Assembly (NCBI GenBank): GCA_009777235.1
Contig: WRMH01000022.1
Span: 1-43,160, forward strand
Source of the DNA: Oscillospiraceae bacterium
GTDB lineage: Bacteria; Bacillota; Clostridia; Oscillospirales; Oscillospiraceae
Reading direction: 5' to 3'
Length of the DNA stretch: 43,160 nucleotides
Part shown: one piece after another, positions 1 through 5,971 of the stretch
How the letters are laid out: each line of letters starts with the position of its first letter
Numbering within the stretch: position 1 is the first letter of the stretch
Position numbers and translations under genes: made by a program
The notes under the pieces: generated by a model
Database searches by the model: none
Seen by the model: only the letters and a program-made list of their open reading frames with translations
Told to the model about the DNA's origin: nothing

Positions 1-267
1 TTTTGCTGTGTCCCCGGCCTGAAATTTCGTCATGCAATATGCGTCTTTGACCTTTGTTTAAATTTAATCTATCGGCGATATAATTAAACTCTTTATTTTG
101 GGCTTGATTATTTTGGGGCGTATCGCCCCGTAATTTTTAACATAAAAAGGGTGTTCGGTGGTAGTGCTGATTAGCTCACCATTGATTGTCAAATGCACAA
201 GCTCGGTCGTTTCGCGTATATAGGTTTCCAGGACTGTTTTCTCAGCTGTTTCTCCCGTTTCGGTATT
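1..267 (-). pseudogene. Hint-domain fragment followed by decayed toxin tail, runs off the window edge
   Basis: Read on the minus strand from 267, one frame encodes a middle piece of a Hint (intein-like, pretoxin) domain: NTETGETAEKTVLE, then LVHLTINGELI and EHPFYVKNYG. About 120 bases from the edge the frame drifts into AIRPKIIKPK and stops. A neighbouring frame takes over with NKEFNYIADRLNLNKGQR and then RRILHDEISGRG, which looks like a small C-terminal toxin module and continues past base 1. Adding one G to the GGGG run near 133-136 (minus TACGGGGCG) would join the two frames. The C-terminal half of the Hint domain (VYNFQVEDFHTY...VLVHNA) is missing, so this is a deletion derivative. There is no start codon or ribosome binding site; the text begins directly behind a broken immunity gene. 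Family: polymorphic (Rhs-type) toxin; exact toxin class not recognised. Confidence 0.6.
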
Positions 268-369
268 TTAAATAAATATTTTATCAGCCTTTCCACTGAC
301 ATATTCTAAGCAAATTGATACCATGTCTGCTTGCAGTTCGCTAAAATGATCCTCGAAAATCTTCGCCAT
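268..369 (-). pseudogene. Truncated YezG-like (DUF600) immunity gene, N-terminal 33 codons
   Basis: A good GGAGG (375-379) precedes ATG at 369 and a 33-residue frame starting MAKIFEDHFSELQADM and ending GKADKIFI. The opening matches my memory of YezG-family/DUF600 immunity proteins, which are normally over 100 residues, so about three quarters is gone. The break is abrupt: the frame ends in TAA at 268-270 and the adjacent bases encode the Hint fragment NTETGETAEK. A recombination event therefore joined the start of an immunity gene to the inside of a toxin gene. The start signals are intact, so a 33-residue peptide could still be made; function is doubtful. Confidence 0.6.
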
Positions 370-427
370 AATGTAATACCTCCTAGTTCGTTATTAATGG
401 AAATTTTCGACCTGGAAGTTATAAGCC

Positions 428-907
428 TTAATCCAGATAACATAAATCAATAAATTTTGAAAAAGAATCAGCAATGAAACTCATGCCCTTATAACTTTCA
501 TCTTGAAACTCTATTTCATGATCCCAAAAATAAATGTGACCATAATTTATTGTATCCAGTAATATGCACATTAAATTACCGCTAGGATCTTCACCAATCG
601 GAAATGCTTTATGTGGAAGCCGTTTTTCCTTTCGCATTGAAAGATACAATTTAACCGCATTGTTTCTATCATTTAAATTCTCAGGAAAAATCGAATAAAA
701 GCGATTGACAACTGAACTGTCATTATCTCCATTCAAGTCTTTAAACTCAAAAACTATATCGCCTTCCGGCACTCCTCCATTTGTTGTTAAAATGAAAGCA
801 ATAAAATCCTGCGGAAAAGAGACGTCCAGATTCTCCTCTACTAGAGAAACTTCAGACATATCTATTTTTGCACCGACTTTTATTAGCTTGCAATCATTGA
901 GATTCAT
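428..907 (-). CDS. SUKH (SMI1/KNR4) family immunity protein
   Basis: 159 residues with the typical SUKH layout: an N-terminal segment with FPQDFIAFILTTNGGVPEG (the 'P.DF..F....NGG.P' signature), a central strand-rich part, then FPIGEDPSGNLMCILLD and a C-terminal helix SFSKFIDLCYLD. SUKH proteins usually neutralise nuclease-type polymorphic toxins by direct binding in the cytoplasm. AAGGA lies 7 bases before the ATG. It follows the 962-1414 immunity gene, with no toxin module between them, so its own toxin has probably been lost or was the partner of the decayed module at the window edge. It resembles the SUKH protein at 3232-3708 (shared NGG.PE and DPSGN), suggesting duplication or independent capture of related immunities. 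Confidence 0.85.
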   Translation of the reverse strand: MNLNDCKLIKVGAKIDMSEVSLVEENLDVSFPQDFIAFILTTNGGVPEGDIVFEFKDLNGDNDSSVVNRFYSIFPENLNDRNNAVKLYLSMRKEKRLPHKAFPIGEDPSGNLMCILLDTINYGHIYFWDHEIEFQDESYKGMSFIADSFSKFIDLCYLD

Positions 908-961
908 TGTTTAATCCTTAGTTTTTATTGTTCCGACCATTCTGCACAGCCAAAAATATTG

Positions 962-1414
962 CTATAGCGCCTTTGATAAAGCAATTTCCAATAAGGTATC
1001 AAAGTCATCAACTTCTTCAACAAGGTCGCCGCACGTCAAATCAAGAATGCAATATTTTCCGGAAGAGAGTTCGAGAGCGTACCATGAGATATCATCATTC
1101 CCAATTAACAGATATTTTTTTTCTACCATTACCTCCCACCAGTGTTCGTTTTTAACATAAATATTCATGAATTCATCTTTGTCTGGATTAATTGAAAACA
1201 TGAACACACCATTAGAATTAAACCCATCAGCGATCTGACAAAATCCAATGAACCCAGATAAATTCGGTGCTGAATCTCCTAATCTTACTTTAAGCCAATT
1301 GCATAATTTCCTAATATCTTGGTCTGTACAAGAAGAATAGCAGAATTCTCTGAATGGATTTTGATTTCTTTTGGTCTTGATTTTATCAAGCAAATCTATT
1401 ATTTCATTGTTCAT
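962..1414 (-). CDS. SUKH/YrhA-like immunity protein, partner of the HNH toxin module
   Basis: 150 residues. It has the SUKH-like core GFIGFCQIADGFNSNGVFMF and a Trp-rich strand region (NEHWWEVM), followed by YLLIGNDDISWYALEL and a C-terminal acidic helix. The ATG lies two bases after the stop of the upstream toxin module (TAA AG ATG), and its GGAGGAGG ribosome binding site is made by the last Gly codons of that toxin. Translation is therefore almost certainly coupled, which identifies this as the cognate antidote of the HNH module at 1417-1887. Assignment to the YrhA subgroup of SMI1/KNR4 proteins is from memory of the motif pattern; the immunity role rests on context. Confidence 0.75.
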   Translation of the reverse strand: MNNEIIDLLDKIKTKRNQNPFREFCYSSCTDQDIRKLCNWLKVRLGDSAPNLSGFIGFCQIADGFNSNGVFMFSINPDKDEFMNIYVKNEHWWEVMVEKKYLLIGNDDISWYALELSSGKYCILDLTCGDLVEEVDDFDTLLEIALSKAL

Positions 1415-1416
1415 CT

Positions 1417-1887
1417 TTATCCTCCTCCGGTAATACCGTAATATACTTTTCCTGTCGGTGCTGGCCAGCCTATTATTTTGGTTTCTCCCGGCTTTAATCC
1501 GGATGTTATACTGTTTTGATAATCTGTAAAATTCTGATGATCGGATACACCGGTTTGTTTGATTAGAATCAAATTATCATTGGCATTTGTTCCGCCATCA
1601 TCTAACGGATACTTATGATGTATATTGTAGCCATCTGGTATGTCCCCATTTTTTATATCAAAGATATCGGCATCCGAAAAACCTTTGGATTTTAAGAAGT
1701 CATCACCTAGAGGAGCTACTTCAAGGACTGCTTTTTCGGCTGTTTCTCCGGTTTCTGTATTTGTCGAGGTTACTTTATCACCAGCCTTGATATTCTCAGT
1801 GACAACCAATGCAGTTGCAGTCAAAATCATAGTGCCAGCCACGAAACATTTCATTGTTTGCGATGCAGCACCTGTGAAAATAACCAA
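1417..1887 (-). CDS. Orphan toxin module: Hint N-terminus joined directly to an HNH nuclease-like domain
   Basis: The frame starts with the linker FTGAASQTMK and the Hint opening CFVAGTMILTATALV...IKAGDKV, including the Cys that starts Hint autoprocessing. After NTETGETAEKAVLE the middle and end of the Hint domain are missing. The sequence passes straight into a toxin domain with DGYNIHHKYPLDDGGT, an HNH-like His-His...Asn pattern, and ends GWPAPTGKVYYG. The deletion would prevent normal Hint cleavage. The only in-frame start near the beginning is TTG at 1887 with no Shine-Dalgarno; the frame is open back to about 1944, just after the DUF2625 stop. It lacks Rhs/secretion domains, so it is a stored C-terminal cassette rather than a deliverable toxin. 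DNase activity is inferred from the HNH pattern only. Confidence 0.7.
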   Translation of the reverse strand: MVIFTGAASQTMKCFVAGTMILTATALVVTENIKAGDKVTSTNTETGETAEKAVLEVAPLGDDFLKSKGFSDADIFDIKNGDIPDGYNIHHKYPLDDGGTNANDNLILIKQTGVSDHQNFTDYQNSITSGLKPGETKIIGWPAPTGKVYYGITGGG

Positions 1888-1898
1888 CGCGCTGACGC
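1849..1898 (-). repeat. Pre-Hint linker repeat, copy A
   Basis: About 46 bases (core 1853-1898) encoding GVSALVIFTGAASQT are repeated, nearly identical, at 2687-2732. The repeat marks the 5' boundary of toxin modules, upstream of the Hint Cys. Both copies directly follow or sit next to immunity genes, as expected if recombination inside this conserved linker brought in new toxin ends. Confidence 0.7.
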
Positions 1899-1955
1899 CT
1901 ATTTGAAATCCGTTATATAGTGCAGATGAATGTAGTTGTTGATTGAGTTTTCAAA

Positions 1956-2537
1956 CTAATTAGTGCTACAATTAAATTCCTTACAAAATTCATAGTTAGT
2001 TACTAGTAATTCCGCATAGGGAATAATTCTCTTTGTCGCAGTGTTTACATCACATTCCTTTGCCCACAAAAAGGGGTACATAGTAATTCCTTCATTTAAT
2101 TTTAAATCTTTGATAAACAAATCAGAATCTTTCCATAAAAACGATTCATAAAATTCATTTATATTTTTAGTTGATATCCACGTAATGAACCCTTCGTACG
2201 ATATTTCTAAATCTTCCCAACTTAAGTTGTCTGGAGAAAAATAGCTGATTCCCCTTTCAGTAATAGCGAAAATCCCTCCAAAAACATCATACGCAATGGC
2301 ATACTTTTTTTCACCAATAATAATTTTGAATTTATCATTAAATTGCAGTATGTGTTCATATTCTGTTTCGCCTGAACAAAGCACCCGTAAATAGTTATTA
2401 ACTATAATTAGAGATGCATTATTTACAACAATGTCCAATGGCGAATCATAATGAGTTTCGTTGTTTTTTTCAAAAACCTCGATTTTGTTTAGGGAATTAT
2501 CAAACCCAGTTTTTATATTTTTCCAGTTAAGTTTCAC
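1956..2537 (-). CDS. DUF2625-family immunity protein
   Basis: About 193 residues from GTG at 2537, chosen because GAGG lies 8 bases upstream; an earlier GTG at 2546 overlaps that ribosome binding site. The second half carries the DUF2625 hallmark AYDVFGGIFAITERGI, then YFSPDNLSWEDLEISYEGF and FLWAKECDVN...RRxIP-type end (KRIIPYAELL). DUF2625 proteins occur beside polymorphic toxins and are treated as immunity proteins; the mechanism is not known to me. Immediately upstream is only a toxin tail (2562-2735), so the gene has lost most of its partner. Its stop is followed directly by the open frame of the next toxin module. Confidence 0.8.
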   Translation of the reverse strand: MKLNWKNIKTGFDNSLNKIEVFEKNNETHYDSPLDIVVNNASLIIVNNYLRVLCSGETEYEHILQFNDKFKIIIGEKKYAIAYDVFGGIFAITERGISYFSPDNLSWEDLEISYEGFITWISTKNINEFYESFLWKDSDLFIKDLKLNEGITMYPFLWAKECDVNTATKRIIPYAELLVTNYEFCKEFNCSTN

Positions 2538-2561
2538 AATTATCACCTCGTAATTTTAGTG

Positions 2562-2735
2562 TTAATCAATAATTATAACTTTCACTTTTGTCCCATCCGG
2601 ATATTTCCGCAACTGATTTCCCATCGATGACCCCGAACCCACGTTATCCGAAGGATTAATCGGCCTAACGCTAGCATTAGAACTTTATTGTTTGCGATGC
2701 AGCACCCGTGAAAATAGCCAATGCGCTGACGCAAA
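2562..2735 (-). pseudogene. Toxin module relic: pre-Hint linker plus last ~30 residues of a toxin
   Basis: Right after the Imm7 gene (overlapping its last codons) a frame reads ICVSALAIFTGAASQTIKF and stops, where an intact module would continue KCFVAGTMI. A few bases later another frame reads PINPSDNVGSGSSMG and KYPDGTKVKVIIID, then stops at 2562, 25 bases before the DUF2625 start. So the Hint domain and most of the toxin are deleted; only both ends remain. The tail is presumably the C-terminus of the toxin matched to the DUF2625 immunity. Confidence 0.5.
2687..2732 (-). repeat. Pre-Hint linker repeat, copy B
   Basis: Near-identical to 1853-1898 (differences are single bases). It encodes SALAIFTGAASQT, directly behind the Imm7 gene. 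Confidence 0.7.
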
Positions 2736-3137
2736 TTACTCCTCGTCTTCAACCGTTGGGATATAGGGAGACAGAAAGGGGTCTTCTTTTGATTGGAAAG
2801 TTCCTCTTGCCAAGACAAACACTTGGAAAGCGTTGCTAAACCCATTTGCATCCTCATCATCGTGCAAATATAGCAGTCCATAAGAACCCGGAGCTTTTCT
2901 GGCTATCCAATTAAACAAATCAATAATTTTACTTGTCTCATCTGTAAAATGATTTGTAAAATTGGTAGCTGTCAAAGACACCTCTCCGTTGATAAAGCTA
3001 ATTTGGATTGAACGCTCATTCATTCCCAGCTTCGCAATCTCTTGCTTTAAATAACCCACTATTTGCGTTAGATTTTCATCTTCATTGTCAATCGTAAAGT
3101 CTTGCCTAATTAACGCCCATCCATGTAATTCAACCAT
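2736..3137 (-). CDS. Imm7-family immunity protein
   Basis: 133 residues. The Imm7 pattern is clear: an N-terminal MVELHGWALIR, a central NGEVSLTATNFTNH, then ARKAPGSYGLLYLHDDED and the C-terminal DPFLSPYIPTVEDEE. GGAAGG lies 5 bases before the ATG at 3137. Imm7 proteins are predicted cytoplasmic antidotes in polymorphic toxin loci. No toxin module precedes it (the gene upstream is another immunity, SUKH), so it is an orphan immunity that could still protect against a sibling's toxin. Its 3' end overlaps the linker relic of the next module. Confidence 0.85.
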   Translation of the reverse strand: MVELHGWALIRQDFTIDNEDENLTQIVGYLKQEIAKLGMNERSIQISFINGEVSLTATNFTNHFTDETSKIIDLFNWIARKAPGSYGLLYLHDDEDANGFSNAFQVFVLARGTFQSKEDPFLSPYIPTVEDEE

Positions 3138-3231
3138 AAATGCCTTCCCTGTATTATAGATTCCTTTTTCGCACTTTCAATATAATCCTTGATTACAAAA
3201 ACACCGCAATCAATAACAAGAGTTTTTACAA

Positions 3232-3708
3232 TTATTCATATTTACAAATTGAAAGTTTGCTAACAAAATCCGAAAAAGAGTTAGCAATTATGCTCGTGAC
3301 GAGATAACCAGTTTCGGTAACTTCTAATTCATGGTTAGCAAAAAATACACTTCCATAATTCTCCTCAGACAAGCATATGCAAATCATATTACCCGAAGGA
3401 TCGTTTGCGATTGGCATAAAATTCAACGGCAATGATTTCTCTTCTCTGGTAATTAAATAGTTCTTCCTTAAATCATCAGACTCCGTTGTTTCTTCGTTAT
3501 AAAGCACTAAAAACTCTTGTATTATAGTGCTTGTGTTCTGTAATGTGTCGATTTCCAAAAAATTGAATTCCCAATCCGCTTCAGGCATCCCCCCATTGGT
3601 TTCAAGCAAAAACTTAATATAGTCCTCGGGCAATCTAATCGCAAATTGTTCTTCAAATGAATTTATAGACTTATTGGTTAGTTGTGGCCCGGAATATTGC
3701 ATTTTCAT
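3232..3708 (-). CDS. SUKH (SMI1/KNR4) family immunity protein
   Basis: 158 residues with LPEDYIKFLLETNGGMPEA near the start, FMPIANDPSGNMICICLS in the middle and a C-terminal helix SFSDFVSKLSI. This is the same architecture as the 428-907 protein, and the two look like members of one subfamily. AAAGGAA lies about 7 bases before ATG at 3708. It is a predicted cytoplasmic immunity protein. No complete toxin is directly upstream, only a short open tail at 3726-3812 that may be the end of a lost module. Confidence 0.85.
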   Translation of the reverse strand: MKMQYSGPQLTNKSINSFEEQFAIRLPEDYIKFLLETNGGMPEADWEFNFLEIDTLQNTSTIIQEFLVLYNEETTESDDLRKNYLITREEKSLPLNFMPIANDPSGNMICICLSEENYGSVFFANHELEVTETGYLVTSIIANSFSDFVSKLSICKYE

Positions 3709-3725
3709 AGTTGAGTTCCTTTAAT

Positions 3726-3812
3726 TTACCCATTACTGGATTTTTCAAGTCCTCTTTCGGATTTTTCAAGAGACAAAATATCGCCATTTGAGTCAAGCGG
3801 TTCAGCATAGTT
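3726..3812 (-). pseudogene. Short relic frame between two immunity genes
   Basis: Starting at the stop codon of the 3813-4016 gene, an open frame reads NYAEPLDSNGDILSLEKSE and ends ...LEKSSNG. It has no start codon. The composition looks protein-coding and it probably is the C-terminal end of a lost immunity or toxin gene. I do not recognise the family. Confidence 0.3.
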
Positions 3813-4016
3813 TCATAAGTTCAATTTTTCTTTCGCAGCAATCATAATTGAATTGAATTCATCCTTTTCAAAAAAGGATGAACCAACTTTATCGTAAAAA
3901 AATTCAGTTTCATTGTTTTCTTTTAGGATTGAAATTAAATTGTTTTGAAACCATATTTCGACAACAAAATCTTCAGATTCTGGATAACTTGTCAAAATCA
4001 ATTCATAATTATTCAT
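3813..4016 (-). CDS. Small immunity-like protein, partner of the toxin module 4039-4425
   Basis: 67 residues from ATG at 4016, chosen because GAGGAGG lies 6 bases upstream; an upstream TTG in frame overlaps that site. It begins MNNYELILTSYPESEDFVV and ends IMIAAKEKLNL, acidic with one or two amphipathic stretches. It starts 22 bases after the stop of the toxin module in the same direction, the standard toxin-then-antidote order. The family is not recognised with certainty; the immunity role is inferred from position and size. Confidence 0.6.
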   Translation of the reverse strand: MNNYELILTSYPESEDFVVEIWFQNNLISILKENNETEFFYDKVGSSFFEKDEFNSIMIAAKEKLNL

Positions 4017-4038
4017 TGTTAACTTCCTCCTCAAAAAA

Positions 4039-4425
4039 TTATTCTATAAGACCAATAAAAGTTTTACCGTCCGCAGTAAATCGCGCTCCGCAACCATTTG
4101 GTAATTTTATTTCAAGAATTTCTCCATATCTAGCATGATGTCTTGTTACGGCGGTCGCATCTGGATCATTTAATATGGACTTTAAAATGTTATTTCCCTG
4201 TGCATTCATAGTGTTGGCATCCCCTTTTATATCAGGAAATTTGCTGCCATCTCTACTTCCGTGTTTTTGAGCAGCTCTACCCGATTTGGTTAAATCCCCT
4301 TTATCGGATTGATTTCCAGATTCTAATAATTGATCTACATTATAATCTTTTCCTGCATTATGCACCAACACCCCGTTAGTTCCCACATGATAAGTATGAA
4401 AATCCTCCACTTGAAAATTATACAC
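4039..4425 (-). CDS. Orphan toxin module with Hint tail (GR-QKHGSR type)
   Basis: The frame opens with the end of a Hint domain, VYNFQVEDFHTYHVGTNG then VLVHNA, and continues with about 100 residues of toxin: GDLTKSGRAAQKHGSRDGS, then NTMNAQGNNILKSILNDP, TRHHARYGEILEIKLPNG and ARFTADGKTFIGLIE. This GRA-QKHGSR...N-QG...RYG...FxxxGxFxGF pattern is a common small C-terminal domain of Rhs and other polymorphic toxins; conserved Arg/His residues suggest a nuclease, but I do not assign a number or activity. GTG at 4425 is the nominal start, without a Shine-Dalgarno. Only 4-5 Hint residues precede VYNF, so the module was cut inside the repeat and has no secretion or N-terminal domain. Confidence 0.65.
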   Translation of the reverse strand: MYNFQVEDFHTYHVGTNGVLVHNAGKDYNVDQLLESGNQSDKGDLTKSGRAAQKHGSRDGSKFPDIKGDANTMNAQGNNILKSILNDPDATAVTRHHARYGEILEIKLPNGCGARFTADGKTFIGLIE

Positions 4426-4431
4426 CGTTAT
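4355..4431 (-). repeat. Hint-tail direct repeat, copy 1
   Basis: About 77 bases encoding TVYNFQVEDFHTYHVG and NGVLVHNA. The same DNA occurs at 5074-5150 and 6350-6425 in the same orientation with only a few substitutions, whereas the sequence on either side is unrelated. It marks the shared boundary between Hint domain and variable toxin end. Confidence 0.85.
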
Positions 4432-4450
4432 GCGAATGTTTCGGTGTTAA

Positions 4451-4750
4451 TCATTGTGTTATTTTCGCTTTAATACAAACAATTTCAATTTCATAATTTC
4501 CGCCCATTAAACTTACTTTCATCAAGTTATCTTCCTCAAAGGAATAAACATCACAGATAAATTGAGGAAAACTCAAATCATCATCTTCCATAGTTGACAT
4601 AGTAAATGTCTTTATGTCAAAACAAGCTAAAGAGCCACAAAACTCCCCGGTACTCAAACTATCAATAAATTTTATTTCAAAATCATTTCTGTTATTGATA
4701 AAATTCATCGAAGATATATTTACATCTTTGAAAATTCTTTTTGGATCCAT
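4451..4750 (-). CDS. Small immunity-like protein, partner of the toxin module 4785-5144
   Basis: 99 residues from ATG at 4750 with AAAGGTGG 6 bases upstream. It begins MDPKRIFKDVNISSMNF and ends with alternating beta-like segments (MKVSLMGGNYEIEIVCIKA). It lies 35 bases downstream of a toxin module, so an antidote role is likely. The family is not recognised. Confidence 0.6.
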   Translation of the reverse strand: MDPKRIFKDVNISSMNFINNRNDFEIKFIDSLSTGEFCGSLACFDIKTFTMSTMEDDDLSFPQFICDVYSFEEDNLMKVSLMGGNYEIEIVCIKAKITQ

Positions 4751-4784
4751 TTTAATCCACCTTTTTTACAATAAACCAAATGCT

Positions 4785-5144
4785 TTATTTGTATTCCACA
4801 AATTGCCCTGTATTATGTCCATAATCGGGAACAGGTTCACCATCCCACATATATCTCCTTGGATAAGATTGCTTATCATTTGGTCCAGCATTCGGGATAG
4901 GTTCTTTTATATATCTAACAACTTCTCCGTTGTTACGTATCCAAACTTCTTCGCCACTGGGACTTTTATATCTAGTGTTTCCACCCCTGGTTTCCCCTTT
5001 GTACTCGAATCCTCTATCTTTCAACTGAGCATCCAACTCACTCCTAGATGTGGGAAACTTCCCATAATTTTCCGCATTATGCACTAGCACCCCGTTAGTT
5101 CCCACATGATACGTATGAAAATCCTCCACTTGAAAATTATACAC
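4785..5144 (-). CDS. Orphan toxin module with Hint tail (type-17-like polymorphic toxin)
   Basis: 119 residues from GTG at 5144. The first 24 are the Hint tail ending VLVHNA. The rest is a small toxin domain: FPTSRSELDAQLKDRGFEY, then RYKSPSGEEVWIRNNGEVVR and YPRRYMWDGEPVPDYGHNTG. The VWIR-NGEVV and DYGHNTGxFVE elements recall the Ntox17-like class, a tentative match from memory. In frame upstream, LEEKIEIELAKIPIT extends the Hint homology to about 5185, further than in the 4039-4425 module. There is no usable start with a Shine-Dalgarno and no delivery domain. The downstream small gene is its likely antidote. Confidence 0.6.
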   Translation of the reverse strand: MYNFQVEDFHTYHVGTNGVLVHNAENYGKFPTSRSELDAQLKDRGFEYKGETRGGNTRYKSPSGEEVWIRNNGEVVRYIKEPIPNAGPNDKQSYPRRYMWDGEPVPDYGHNTGQFVEYK

Positions 5145-5150
5145 CGTTAT
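5074..5150 (-). repeat. Hint-tail direct repeat, copy 2
   Basis: Near-identical to 4355-4431 and 6350-6425 (see copy 1). Flanking Hint sequence is retained further on its 5' side than in copy 1. Confidence 0.85.
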
Positions 5151-5167
5151 TGGTATTTTTGCAAGCT

Positions 5168-5332
5168 CTATCTCGATTTTTTCCTCAAGCCATAGTAAAT
5201 TGATTCGACGAATGCCTTGAGCGTGATGTCCTTCAAAACAAGGAAAGAAATTTCGTCGGACACGCTGTCGCTTTCAAATTTCGCCGAAATCATTATCTCG
5301 TTATTCTTCAGGGCAATCCTTTCGATGCGCCG
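5168..5332 (-). pseudogene. C-terminal relic of an unidentified gene
   Basis: An open frame of 54 codons without a start reads RRIERIALKNNEIMISAKFE, then SVSDEISFLVLKD and FVESIYYGLRKKSR. It lies between the DUF1851 immunity and the next toxin module, out of frame with both, and overlaps the Hint remnant of that module at its end. The text looks like the end of a soluble alpha/beta protein, plausibly an immunity protein that lost its N-terminus. No family recognised. Confidence 0.4.
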
Positions 5333-5423
5333 TTAACGCTAATGCTTACAATGTTATCCTAATACCTTGCTGAAATAAGCTAAATCACAAGATAGTTATA
5401 GGTGGTCTTGAGTAATTTAATTA

Positions 5424-5951
5424 TTAAAGTCTCATTAATGGCATCATAATTTCCCAATACACTTCCATATCGGAAAGCTCAAGATTTTCAACCGTATCTT
5501 CGCCATTCAAGAACAGAGGTACTTTATACCCGGCACACTTATTATGCGGCAAGACGATATTTCCATTTACTTCACGCCAGATGTAAAAGAAATCGGATGC
5601 TAAACAAGCATTGTGGTTCTCAGTTATTTCTTTGTTATGAAAATCAAAAAAATCAACTTGAGTATTCAAGATTTCTCCCGTTCCTGGTTCAAAAATCAAA
5701 GTCACATTTCGAGTTAAATCTAAAGCGAAAATACGCCCTAACCAGTCATAACCAAATAATTTTATTGCTCCATTGAATTTTGGAAATGATTTTTTTATAA
5801 TTTCAGTCCATTTGACAACTTCATTGGAATTGTAAATCCTATACAACCCATTCAAAAAAGTTCTGCCTTCAAATGCTTTTAGAAAGCCATCTTGCGTTGA
5901 AACTGAATCACTACCTTCAATCTCAACAAAATCAAAAAAATTACTAAACAT
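5424..5951 (-). CDS. DUF1851 / Tdi1-like immunity protein
   Basis: About 175 residues from ATG at 5951, chosen because AAGGAGG lies 9 bases upstream; another ATG at 5972 overlaps the restored stop of the toxin gene. Motifs of the DUF1851 (T6SS immunity Tdi1 C-terminal) family are clear: GYDWLGRIFALDLTR, TLIFEPGTGEIL, FFYIWREV, CAGYKVPLFLNGED and the ending DMEVYWEIMMPLMRL. It is predicted to bind and block its cognate toxin in the cytoplasm. It directly follows the HNH toxin module at 5972-6537; after correction of that module's frameshift, toxin stop and immunity start region overlap, so the two form one translation unit. Confidence 0.85.
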   Translation of the reverse strand: MFSNFFDFVEIEGSDSVSTQDGFLKAFEGRTFLNGLYRIYNSNEVVKWTEIIKKSFPKFNGAIKLFGYDWLGRIFALDLTRNVTLIFEPGTGEILNTQVDFFDFHNKEITENHNACLASDFFYIWREVNGNIVLPHNKCAGYKVPLFLNGEDTVENLELSDMEVYWEIMMPLMRL

Positions 5952-5971
5952 TAACTCATTCCTCCTTATCA

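Noticed and set aside
2582..2881. Minus-strand frame of 99 codons overlapping Imm7
   Set aside because: Out of frame with the clear Imm7 protein and with the toxin relic; it crosses both only by chance.
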